In this document: piece after piece, positions 6,342-13,221 of the stretch
Layout of the letters: each line of letters begins with the position of its first letter
How positions within the stretch are numbered: position 1 is the first letter of the stretch
Assembly: GCA_002332755.1 (NCBI GenBank)
Contig: DDBO01000005.1
Span: 1-13,221, forward strand
Origin: Bacteroidales bacterium UBA2030
GTDB lineage: Bacteria > Bacteroidota > Bacteroidia > Bacteroidales > TTA-H9
Reading direction: 5' to 3'
DNA: 13,221 nt
The notes under the pieces: generated by a model
The model's database searches: none
The model's input: the letters and a program-made list of their open reading frames with translations, nothing else
Told to the model about the DNA's origin: nothing
Program-made: the position numbers and the translations under genes

Positions 6342-9101
6342 ATGCCCATGCCCCTGACCGGAAAATTTTTTATCCTCGACGCCATGGCACTCATTTACCG
6401 TGCTTTTTATGCCATGGCCAAAAACCCCCGTATCAACTCAAAAGGTATGAATACAGGGGCCATACTTGGATTTGCCAACACACTTTATGAAGTATTACAA
6501 AAAGAAAACCCCACTCACATTGCTGTGGCCTTCGATATGCAGGCTCCAACCCATCGTCACGATGAGTTTGAAGCTTATAAAGCCAACCGGCAGGCTATGC
6601 CGGAAGACCTTGCTGCATCCATTCCGTGGGTAAAGGAAATTATCAGGGGCTTTAACATAGCTATCGTTGAAAAGGAAGGTTATGAGGCCGATGATGTAAT
6701 GGGTACACTTGCCTTGAAAGCTGCGGCTCAGGGGATGATGGTTTATCTTATGAGTAGCGACAAGGATCTTGGCCAGTTGGTGAACGACAGAATTTTACTT
6801 TACCGGCCGGGCCGTTTCGGGGGAGAAAATGAAATATTAGGGCCGGCTGAAGTTTGCCAGAAATTCGGGGTTCAGAAACCTGAGCAAATTGTTGATCTAT
6901 TGGCCATTATGGGCGATAGCTCCGATAACATTCCGGGTGTAAAAGGGATTGGAGAAAAGGGAGCCCAGGAACTTATTCATCAGTTTGGCAGTCTCGAAAA
7001 TATTCTGGAGAACCTTGATAAAATTAGCAAATCCAAACTGCGTAGCCTCCTCGAACAGCAGCGCGAGGAAGCCTTGCAATCCAAAAAATTGGCAACCATT
7101 ATTACAGAAGTTCCCGTTGAGTTTGATTTGCAGTCGTTTCGGCGTCGTGAACCCGATATACCCAGGTTAAAGGCCTTGTTTAATGAACTTGAATTCAGGA
7201 CGCTTGCGAAAAGGGTATTTAATGAGCCTGAAGACGGGCAGCTGACACTGTTTGAAGAGCCGGCCGAAGAAGTCGAAAAAGCGGAACTGCGAACTATCCG
7301 AAATACGAAGCATGAATATTTAGTGGCTGATACTCCGGATAAAATAAAGGAAGTGGTGGAGCAATTATTACAGGCTCAGGAATTTTGCTTCGATACAGAG
7401 ACTACCGGAACGGATGCCAATAATTGCGAACTCGTTGGACTATCTTTTGCCGTTAAGCCCCATCACGCCTGGTATATTCCTTGTCCACCCGATTACAACC
7501 AGACGCTGGAGATTCTGCAGATTCTTAAACCTGCTTTTGATAACCCCGGAATCCTGAAGGTGGGTCAAAACATGAAATTTGACCTTACGGTTTTGCATTA
7601 TTACGATATACATCCTGCCGGGCCATTTTTCGATACCATGCTGGCGCATTATGTTCTTGAACCCGAGCAGCGCCACAATATGGATTACCTGGCCCGGGTT
7701 TATTTGAATTATGAACCTGTTTCCATCGAATCGCTTATCGGGCAAAAGGGTGGACGACAGGGCAATATGCGCGATGTAGAACTGTCTCTTATTAAAGAAT
7801 ATGCTGCCGAAGACGCCGATATCACCCTACAGCTTAAGCACAAGCTTTCCTCCCTGCTGCCTGAGGCTGGCGCAGAAAAGCTTTTCAATGAAATAGAAAT
7901 GCCTTTGATGCCGGTATTAACCAGCATGGAAATACAGGGAGTGAAAATTGATGTGGAAAACCTTCAACAACTCAGCCGGGACCTTGAAAAAGACTTATTC
8001 TCTATTGAAAACGAGATATATCAACTGGCAGGAGAAAGGTTCAATATTGCCTCACCCAGGCAACTGGGAATTATTCTCTTTGAAAAACTGAAGATTGACG
8101 ATAAACCCAAATTAACCGCTACCAAGCAATACGCTACAGGAGAAGATGTTCTCGAAAAGCTTTCGGGAAGGCACCCTATCGTTGAGAAAATACTGGATTA
8201 CAGAGAGTTGATGAAACTTAAGTCGACCTATGTGGATACCCTTCCGCAAATGATCAACCCACGTACAGGGCGTATTCATACAAGCTACAATCAGGCGGTG
8301 ACCTCAACCGGCCGACTTAGCAGCACCAATCCCAATCTGCAAAATATTCCCGTGCGCACAGAAAGGGGCCGGGAAATACGCAAGGCCTTCATTCCGCGCA
8401 ATCCCGACTATATTTTGTTGGCAGCCGATTATTCCCAGATAGAACTTCGCATCATTGCCCACCTGAGTGGAGATCAGGCCATGCAAGATGCTTTTCGGTT
8501 TGGATTTGATATTCATGCAGCCACCGCCGCCAAAATTTTTAAAGTGCCTATCGAAGAGGTTACCCGCGAACAAAGGCGGGCAGCCAAGTCGGTCAACTTT
8601 GGGATTGTTTATGGTATCTCTGCCTTTGGGCTTTCACAAAACATTGGCATTTCGAAAAAGGAAGCCCAGCTTATCATTGATGAATATTTCAGGCAATATC
8701 CTGGTATTAAGACTTATATGGAAAAGAGTATTGCGACGGCACGCGAGCGAGGATATGTGGAAACCATTATGGGTCGAAGACGCTATTTGCCTGATATAAA
8801 TTCGGTCAATGCCAATATGCGGGGATTTGCCGAACGCAATGCCATCAATGCTCCCATACAGGGTTCAGCCGCTGATATGATTAAAATCGCCATGATTAAT
8901 ATTCATCGGGAGCTCCGTAACCGCAATCTAAATTCCTGGATGGTTCTGCAGGTACACGACGAATTGGTGTTTGATGTTAAGCGAACAGAGATGGATGTTG
9001 TAAAACCTTTGGTGAAGGAAATGATGACGAATGCCCTTCCTTTAAGCATTCCTGTTGAAGTGGATATAAATACCGGAGAAAATTGGCTGGAGGCTCATTA
9101 A
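6342..9101 (+). CDS. polA: DNA polymerase I
   Basis: A 919-aa, full-length Pol I that fills gaps and removes RNA primers in replication and repair. The 5' nuclease domain (about 7-290) shows FFILDAMALIYRAF, AFDMQAPTHR, GYEADDVMGTLA, SSDKDL and GDSSDNIPGVKGIG. The 3'-5' proofreading domain (about 325-510) keeps its acidic residues: Asp351 and Glu353 in FDTETTG, Asp414 in NMKFDLTVLH, and Tyr487/Asp491 in YAAEDAD. It therefore looks proofreading-competent, unlike Taq-type enzymes. The polymerase domain has motif A (AADYSQIELR, Asp696), motif B (RRAAKSVNFGIVYG, with Arg745, Lys749, Phe753 and Tyr757) and motif C (QVHDELVF, Asp873). Phe753 matches E. coli Phe762. An in-frame ATG at 6348 is an alternative start only two codons in. 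The TAA overlaps the convergent transporter stop. Confidence 0.98.
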   Translation: MPMPLTGKFFILDAMALIYRAFYAMAKNPRINSKGMNTGAILGFANTLYEVLQKENPTHIAVAFDMQAPTHRHDEFEAYKANRQAMPEDLAASIPWVKEIIRGFNIAIVEKEGYEADDVMGTLALKAAAQGMMVYLMSSDKDLGQLVNDRILLYRPGRFGGENEILGPAEVCQKFGVQKPEQIVDLLAIMGDSSDNIPGVKGIGEKGAQELIHQFGSLENILENLDKISKSKLRSLLEQQREEALQSKKLATIITEVPVEFDLQSFRRREPDIPRLKALFNELEFRTLAKRVFNEPEDGQLTLFEEPAEEVEKAELRTIRNTKHEYLVADTPDKIKEVVEQLLQAQEFCFDTETTGTDANNCELVGLSFAVKPHHAWYIPCPPDYNQTLEILQILKPAFDNPGILKVGQNMKFDLTVLHYYDIHPAGPFFDTMLAHYVLEPEQRHNMDYLARVYLNYEPVSIESLIGQKGGRQGNMRDVELSLIKEYAAEDADITLQLKHKLSSLLPEAGAEKLFNEIEMPLMPVLTSMEIQGVKIDVENLQQLSRDLEKDLFSIENEIYQLAGERFNIASPRQLGIILFEKLKIDDKPKLTATKQYATGEDVLEKLSGRHPIVEKILDYRELMKLKSTYVDTLPQMINPRTGRIHTSYNQAVTSTGRLSSTNPNLQNIPVRTERGREIRKAFIPRNPDYILLAADYSQIELRIIAHLSGDQAMQDAFRFGFDIHAATAAKIFKVPIEEVTREQRRAAKSVNFGIVYGISAFGLSQNIGISKKEAQLIIDEYFRQYPGIKTYMEKSIATARERGYVETIMGRRRYLPDINSVNANMRGFAERNAINAPIQGSAADMIKIAMINIHRELRNRNLNSWMVLQVHDELVFDVKRTEMDVVKPLVKEMMTNALPLSIPVEVDINTGENWLEAH

Positions 9102-10522
9102 GGTTTTTGTGCAAATAATCTTTCGATAAGATTCCCCATCATCATGGCAATGACAGCTACGGACAGGGTGAGCCAGGTGTCGTCAACCGGAGGAAGTTTT
9201 ATCCATTGGGAAACAATAAAATAGCTACTGGTGAAGATAGAAGAGATAAACGCCAGGATGACAGCCGTGTTGGTGAGCATTTTTCGGTAATAAATTCCTA
9301 AAACAAGCACTATGGCCCCGACCGAACGAATAGCATATGATACATAAGCTGCCTCAAGTATGCCGCTTCGAATGGCCACAGCAAGAGGAACAATGACCAA
9401 ATTGATCAAAATAACCAACCTTTTTGCAGCCAATAAAACGCGGGCATCGCTGGCCTCGCGTCGTATCATGCCCTGAAAGATGTCTTTGGTTGCAATGGTA
9501 ACAATGGCAAAGTTGACGGGTCCTGCCGTGCTGAAGATAGCCGCAAGTATACCGGCCAATGCAAGTCCGCCCCAAACCGGAGAAATAAATTGAGGAGAAA
9601 GCAATAATGCGGTCAGCGCCATCTTAGGGTTGGTGATTGCTGATGGCTGGATAAACATCCCTGACCTGGCTAAGAGACCGAGAAGAGCTGTTAAAAATCC
9701 AAAGGGTGCAATGAGAAAAGCTGATAGAATGGCTGCTTTTTGTGCTGTTTTTACATCTCTGGCAGCAAAAATGGGTTGAATGCTGGCTTGCGCTGCCATA
9801 CCCCCAAGTACTCCACCCACCACAAGGCTCATGGCCGACGAGAAGTTATGGCTAAAAGGATTGAACAGATTGTCAGGAGCTCCGCCTGCCAAAAGCGCCT
9901 GCTTTAAGGGCTCCAGGCCTCCGGCTTTTTTAAGTCCAATCCATAAAGCAATACCCACTCCCAGATATCTTGCAAACATATGCACAATGCCCGTAAGTGC
10001 TATGGCATGCATGCCTCCTGTGTAAGTATAAAAGGTTATGATGCCGGCCGATATCAAAACTGACCAGAACCAACTGAGGTTAAACAAAGGGGCAACAACG
10101 CCCGCACACGTTTGAATCTGAACAAAGGCCAGAATGATATACGCCACAAGAAAGGCTAAGGAAGAAATACGGCTGATTTTTTCTCCGAACAGAAATCCGA
10201 GCATTTCTCCCACTGTATGCACGCCACGGCTGCGGTAATGCCTGGCAACAGTGAATCCGATAATGAGCATTCCCAGCGAAGTTGCCAGATTATATAATAC
10301 AGGTTCCAATGTACCCGTTGTAAAAGCTCTTTCGCTTACCCCAATGGTGCTCAATCCTCCCAGCCACTCGGCCGCCACTACCATGGCACATGCCCACACT
10401 CCCAGATTGCGACCGGCTACAAGAAACTCCGTAGAAGATTGATGGGCTGCTTTTGCTGTAAAGAATACTGCCAGGTTTACTACAATAAAATAGGCCAAAA
10501 TAAGGATGAGATGTATGGGCAT
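9098..10522 (-). CDS. Sodium:solute symporter family transporter
   Basis: A 474-aa inner-membrane protein with about 13 hydrophobic segments, of the SSF (PutP/SGLT, LeuT-fold) family. These import small solutes such as sugars, proline or organic acids with sodium. Family marks are EWLGGLSTIG in the first core helix (52-61), YTYTGGMHAIALTGIVH (165-181), QPIFAARDVKTAQKA (249-263), and IFSTAGPVNFAIVTIATKDI (329-348), whose Ser331-Thr332 fit the sodium-2 site. The substrate cannot be read from sequence, and no neighbouring catabolic gene points to one. I chose the ATG at 10522. A longer frame from a TTG at 10546 would add eight residues, but that TTG is part of the -7 box TATCTTTG, so it should not be transcribed. 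It converges on polA with overlapping stops and diverges from rbfA. Confidence 0.93.
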   Translation of the reverse strand: MPIHLILILAYFIVVNLAVFFTAKAAHQSSTEFLVAGRNLGVWACAMVVAAEWLGGLSTIGVSERAFTTGTLEPVLYNLATSLGMLIIGFTVARHYRSRGVHTVGEMLGFLFGEKISRISSLAFLVAYIILAFVQIQTCAGVVAPLFNLSWFWSVLISAGIITFYTYTGGMHAIALTGIVHMFARYLGVGIALWIGLKKAGGLEPLKQALLAGGAPDNLFNPFSHNFSSAMSLVVGGVLGGMAAQASIQPIFAARDVKTAQKAAILSAFLIAPFGFLTALLGLLARSGMFIQPSAITNPKMALTALLLSPQFISPVWGGLALAGILAAIFSTAGPVNFAIVTIATKDIFQGMIRREASDARVLLAAKRLVILINLVIVPLAVAIRSGILEAAYVSYAIRSVGAIVLVLGIYYRKMLTNTAVILAFISSIFTSSYFIVSQWIKLPPVDDTWLTLSVAVIAMMMGNLIERLFAQKP

Positions 10523-10543
10523 AGCCAAAGCTTTTTGATGCGG

Positions 10544-10551
10544 CAAAGATA
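10544..10551 (-). promoter_or_regulatory. -7 promoter box for the symporter gene
   Basis: The - strand reads TATCTTTG (10551 to 10544), an exact TAnnTTTG match, 22 bases before the ATG at 10522. It decides the start codon, since the upstream TTG lies inside the box. No -33 element is seen at the normal spacing. Confidence 0.55.
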
Positions 10552-10671
10552 AAAACCCACCCGGAAGAGGATTTATGCAAGAATTTTCGGATTAACTGAC
10601 CACGTGTAGTTGATTGCCTTCATATTAAGCAGCTAAATGGAGGTATTGTTATCAAAGAACCGAAGATGAAT

Positions 10672-10679
10672 TAACTTTG
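10672..10679 (+). promoter_or_regulatory. -7 promoter box abutting the rbfA start
   Basis: TAACTTTG is an exact TAnnTTTG match ending only 4 bases before the rbfA ATG at 10684. With the box centred near -7, transcription would start at about 10683, giving an almost leaderless message. A TTG at 10646-10648 is 23 bases upstream, slightly far for a -33 element. Confidence 0.5.
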
Positions 10680-10683
10680 CAGC

Positions 10684-11019
10684 ATGGAAAAAACCAGAAT
10701 ACAGAAAATAGGCAGACTTATTGAACGCGAAATGGGCGACCTGTTGCGTGACGCAACGCCTTTTATAGGGTCAGGCATGATCACCGTGACTAAAGTGAAT
10801 GTGACTCCTGATTTGCAAATCGCAAGAGTTAATGTGAGTATATTCGGAGTGCCTGATAAAAAAGCAGCTCTCGAGCAGCTGAAAACGCATACCAAAGAAT
10901 TACGTTTTGCGCTGGGGCAACGTATACGTTACCAGGTAAGAATTATCCCCGAGCTCCAGTTTTATCTCGATGATTCGCTGGATTATATCGAAAACATCGA
11001 CCGCTTGCTGAAACAATAG
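10684..11019 (+). CDS. rbfA: Ribosome-binding factor A
   Basis: A 111-aa KH-like RNA-binding protein that helps the 30S subunit mature (16S rRNA 5' end processing, cold adaptation). The family pattern is clear: an N-terminal helix reading TRIQKIGRLIEREMGDLLRD, the strand MITVTKVNVTPDLQIARVNV with the usual 'v..v.vspDL..A.v.vs' shape, and the closing IIPELQFYLDDSLDYIENI. Length is normal. The start is fixed by this N-terminal homology, which makes the -7 box four bases upstream notable. It leads a probable three-gene cluster: the methyltransferase ATG comes three bases after its stop, and the permease gene follows. Confidence 0.95.
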   Translation: MEKTRIQKIGRLIEREMGDLLRDATPFIGSGMITVTKVNVTPDLQIARVNVSIFGVPDKKAALEQLKTHTKELRFALGQRIRYQVRIIPELQFYLDDSLDYIENIDRLLKQ

Positions 11020-11022
11020 ACT

Positions 11023-11850
11023 ATGCATTACGATACCATAAAGCATCCCCTGGGAAGGTTTTTTAACCTTCATCCGCTATTGCGCATAATTTTTTATAAG
11101 CTATTGAACCTGTTGTTATTGCGCACATGGCATGTAAAAAAAGCGCTTCGTAAATGGGCCTCTAAACATCCGGGGCCAGCTTCCATACTCGATGCCGGAA
11201 TGGGTTTTGGTCAATACTCTTATCTGCTGGCCAGGCTTAATCCTGATTATCAGGTTTTAGGTGTGGATCTCAAGGAAGAACAGGTGACCGATTGTACAGA
11301 ATTCTTCAGAAAAGCAGGCCTTCGTAATGCAAATTTCCAAATGGCTGACCTTGAAAAGTTCGATATCAAAGAACAATTCGACCTGATACTTTCGGTAGAT
11401 GTTATGGAGCATATACCCGATGACAATGCGGTTTTCCGGAATTTTTATCAGGCTTTAAAACCCGGAGGGCAGCTTATTATATCTACCCCTTCCGATCAGG
11501 GCGGAAGCGACGTGCACAGTCACGAAGAAGAGGGCAAGGGCGAAAGCAATCGTTCATTTATTAGCGAACATGTGCGCGACGGATATAATATTGCAGGCAT
11601 TCAAGAGCAATTGCAAAGAGCTGGATTTAGCCGTACTGAAGCCGTTTACACTTACGGCACCCCCGGCAAGATTTCCTGGAAACTCTCCATGAAATACCCT
11701 ATCTTGATGCTCAACGCCTCGCGATTGTTTTTTATCATTCTGCCCTTGTATTATCTGCTGACATTTCCGTTTTGCTTGATACTTAATGGTCTTGATGTTA
11801 AAGGAAATCATCGGACAGGTACGGGATTGCTCGTTAAAGCCTGGAAATAA
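11023..11850 (+). CDS. Class I SAM methyltransferase with C-terminal membrane segment
   Basis: A 275-aa SAM-dependent methyltransferase. The Rossmann core (about 52-155) has motif I ILDAGMGFGQYSYLL (55-69), the acidic end of strand 2 GVDLKEEQ (80-87), SVDVMEHIPDD (124-134) in the motif IV region, and LKPGGQLIISTP (145-156). This matches the Methyltransf_11/25 type (UbiE/UbiG-like small-molecule or lipid enzymes) rather than rRNA enzymes, which usually carry a target-base motif I do not see. A hydrophobic stretch at about 235-255 (LFFIILPLYYLLTFPFCLIL) and a basic/aromatic N-terminus (FFNLHPLLRIIFYKLLNLLL) suggest membrane attachment, hence perhaps a lipid or lipid-linked substrate (inference). 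It sits 3 bases after rbfA and 16 before the permease gene, probably in one operon. The substrate is unknown. Confidence 0.88.
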   Translation: MHYDTIKHPLGRFFNLHPLLRIIFYKLLNLLLLRTWHVKKALRKWASKHPGPASILDAGMGFGQYSYLLARLNPDYQVLGVDLKEEQVTDCTEFFRKAGLRNANFQMADLEKFDIKEQFDLILSVDVMEHIPDDNAVFRNFYQALKPGGQLIISTPSDQGGSDVHSHEEEGKGESNRSFISEHVRDGYNIAGIQEQLQRAGFSRTEAVYTYGTPGKISWKLSMKYPILMLNASRLFFIILPLYYLLTFPFCLILNGLDVKGNHRTGTGLLVKAWK

Positions 11851-11866
11851 ATTAAATTGACAAATT

Positions 11867-13108
11867 ATGCGGTTTCCCCTTTTCGTTGCTTTCCGTTACC
11901 TGATTAGCCGCAAAGGGAGTTCTGCCATCCATATTATTTCTTTGATCTCGGCAGCCGGTATTCTTGTGGGCACAGCCGCACTTATTGTGGTTTTATCGGT
12001 TTTCAACGGCTTTGGAGAAGTTATCCGTGGCCTTTATAATTCTTTCGACCCTGACTTGAAAATTACTGCTTTGCAAGGCAAAGTATTCGTCCCTGATTCT
12101 TTGGCAGTGCATAAGATAAAACAGCTTACGGGTGTTGCCGGAGTTGTGTCTGTAATTGAGGATAATGCTCTTTTTCGGTACGACAGGCAACAACATATAG
12201 GAGTGCTGAAAGGAGTGGACAGTGATTTTGAAAAATTTTCAGGGATAGGTCAAAAAGTACTCAGAGGAACGTTTTTATTGGAAGACTCATCATGGGCATA
12301 TGCCTTGGCAGGCGCAGGTGTGGCTTATTATCTGGGATTGAATCCCGACGACTTTTTTCATCCCCTGGAAATTTATGTGCCTTCCCGCAATTTCAATCCC
12401 ACGGGATTGAGTGCAGCAAATGCTTTCCGTCGTCAGGCCCTGCCGGTATCGGGTATTTTCAGTATTCAACAGGATTTTGATGTGAAGTACATTATAGCCC
12501 CTCTGGAAATTGCCCGTAAGCTTTTTGATTATCCCCATGAAGTATTTGCATTGGAATTGTACCTTAAACCCGGAACAAATAGCAGGGAATTGAAAAGGCA
12601 GGTAATTTCTATTCTTGGGCCTGGGTATTCGGTAGCCGATCGGGGTGAGCAACAGGCTATGCTCTACCGGATCATGCGTACAGAAAAATATGCAATCTTT
12701 ATCATTTTGTCTTTCATTATATTAGTAGCAGCCTTTACTTTGATAAGCACCATTGGAATGATGGCTATCGAGAAGCAAAAAGACATTGCCCTTTTGCTGA
12801 GCATGGGAGCAACGGCTCGCCATATCCGTAATATTTTTCTGTATCAGGGTTTGCTTATCAGTATATTGGGTGGGTTGGCCGGCCTCACCTTGGGAGCCTT
12901 CATGTGTTTTTTACAGGAAAAATTCGGTTTTATAAAAATCAACGCCAGCGGAAATTCCTTCGTAATCAGCGAATACCCCGTTCAAATGCAACTACCCGAT
13001 TTTTTTGTGGTGTTTGCCATCGTCTTGCTTATCGGTTTTTTAGCGGCAATTTTACCTGCATCACGGGCTTCCAGTGAGCAACCGGCTTTTTATCTGCGAC
13101 AAGAATAA
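11867..13108 (+). CDS. ABC transporter permease, LolC/LolE (FtsX-MacB) family
   Basis: A 413-aa inner-membrane protein of the LolCE layout: an N-terminal transmembrane helix (about 22-47, ISLISAAGILVGTAALIVVL), a large periplasmic MacB-type domain (about 48-270), and three C-terminal helices (about 273-297, 325-348 and 378-398) forming an FtsX domain. The conserved cytoplasmic coupling segment between helices 2 and 3 reads IEKQKDIALLLSMGATARHI (301-320), close to the LolE 'e+..eIAiLraMGAs...I' form. The N-terminal FVAFRYLISRKG is also typical. LolCDE extracts lipoproteins from the inner membrane for delivery to the outer membrane. The ATPase partner (LolD) and a second permease are not in the window, so assignment to lipoprotein release rather than another FtsX-type exporter is inference. 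It is the last gene of the rbfA cluster; I see no clear terminator after it. Confidence 0.88.
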   Translation: MRFPLFVAFRYLISRKGSSAIHIISLISAAGILVGTAALIVVLSVFNGFGEVIRGLYNSFDPDLKITALQGKVFVPDSLAVHKIKQLTGVAGVVSVIEDNALFRYDRQQHIGVLKGVDSDFEKFSGIGQKVLRGTFLLEDSSWAYALAGAGVAYYLGLNPDDFFHPLEIYVPSRNFNPTGLSAANAFRRQALPVSGIFSIQQDFDVKYIIAPLEIARKLFDYPHEVFALELYLKPGTNSRELKRQVISILGPGYSVADRGEQQAMLYRIMRTEKYAIFIILSFIILVAAFTLISTIGMMAIEKQKDIALLLSMGATARHIRNIFLYQGLLISILGGLAGLTLGAFMCFLQEKFGFIKINASGNSFVISEYPVQMQLPDFFVVFAIVLLIGFLAAILPASRASSEQPAFYLRQE

Positions 13109-13149
13109 AATTTTTGGGGTTGTTGTGTCTTTTTATCTGTATTTGTGAT

Positions 13150-13157
13150 TATCTTTG
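13150..13157 (+). promoter_or_regulatory. -7 promoter box for the gene at the right edge
   Basis: TATCTTTG is an exact TAnnTTTG match, 16 bases ahead of an ATG at 13173 and inside the gap after the permease gene. The spacing to the ATG agrees with the other boxes in the window. Confidence 0.5.
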
Positions 13158-13172
13158 AGAAATAACCAGGGC

Positions 13173-13221
13173 ATGAAATCCCGCAAGTCGATAAAGAAAA
13201 ATAAACCGGAGGCTCGTAACC
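13173..13221 (+). CDS. Start of a gene running off the window (partial)
   Basis: An ATG at 13173 opens a frame that stays open to the end (16 codons: MKSRKSIKKNKPEARN). The -7 box 16 bases upstream supports a real start. The N-terminus is strongly basic, which could precede a membrane helix or belong to a nucleic-acid-binding protein. Too little is present to name it. Confidence 0.5.
   Translation, partial: MKSRKSIKKNKPEARN

Noticed and set aside
8467..8799. 110-codon + strand frame inside polA
   Set aside because: It overlaps the invariant motifs of the polymerase domain in another frame and looks basic and low in structure.
10290..10580. 96-codon frame on the - strand overlapping the symporter start and its promoter
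   Set aside because: A shifted frame of the symporter gene with no family resemblance.
10604..10617. Short palindromic CACGTG-centred sequence between the symporter and rbfA genes
   Set aside because: Only a 6-base perfect core with poor flanking symmetry; not enough to propose an operator.

Overview
The window looks like a stretch of ordinary chromosome from a member of the phylum Bacteroidota. Three things support this: a secreted protein with a type IX secretion (Por) C-terminal sorting domain, repeated TAnnTTTG promoter boxes (the -7 element of the Bacteroidota housekeeping sigma factor) just ahead of gene starts, and the absence of clear Shine-Dalgarno sequences. I cannot place it below phylum level. 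I see no mobile element, CRISPR array, tRNA or rRNA, and nothing that amounts to a new multi-gene system.

Left edge (1-566): gene-poor. It holds one doubtful small + strand ORF with a faint LytTR look (175-453), a short protein-like reading frame on the - strand (6-98), and a good intrinsic terminator (511-546) serving the gene to its right. Next come two - strand genes: a secreted seven-repeat FG-GAP/VCBS propeller protein with a fibronectin-like domain and T9SS tag (567-2318), and a tandem-domain universal stress protein (2440-3309).

Centre (3365-9101, + strand): a uridine-phosphorylase-type nucleoside phosphorylase is translationally coupled (TGATG) to a PLP enzyme of the D-threonine aldolase/D-serine dehydratase fold. 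A SirB1/transglutaminase-like protein follows, then a full-length DNA polymerase I with all three domains. The nucleoside phosphorylase and the stress protein diverge from a 55-bp gap whose two -7 boxes face each other.

Right part: a sodium:solute symporter on the - strand (9098-10522) converges on polA, and the two stop codons overlap. Diverging from it is a + strand cluster: rbfA (30S maturation), a class I methyltransferase with a C-terminal membrane segment, and a LolC/E-type ABC permease. A new + strand gene starts at 13173 and runs off the window.

The points most worth checking are the near-leaderless rbfA, the face-to-face promoters at 3316-3337, the coupled phosphorylase/PLP pair, and the unexplained coding-like scraps at the left edge. 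Stretches without a gene are otherwise all under 170 bp.
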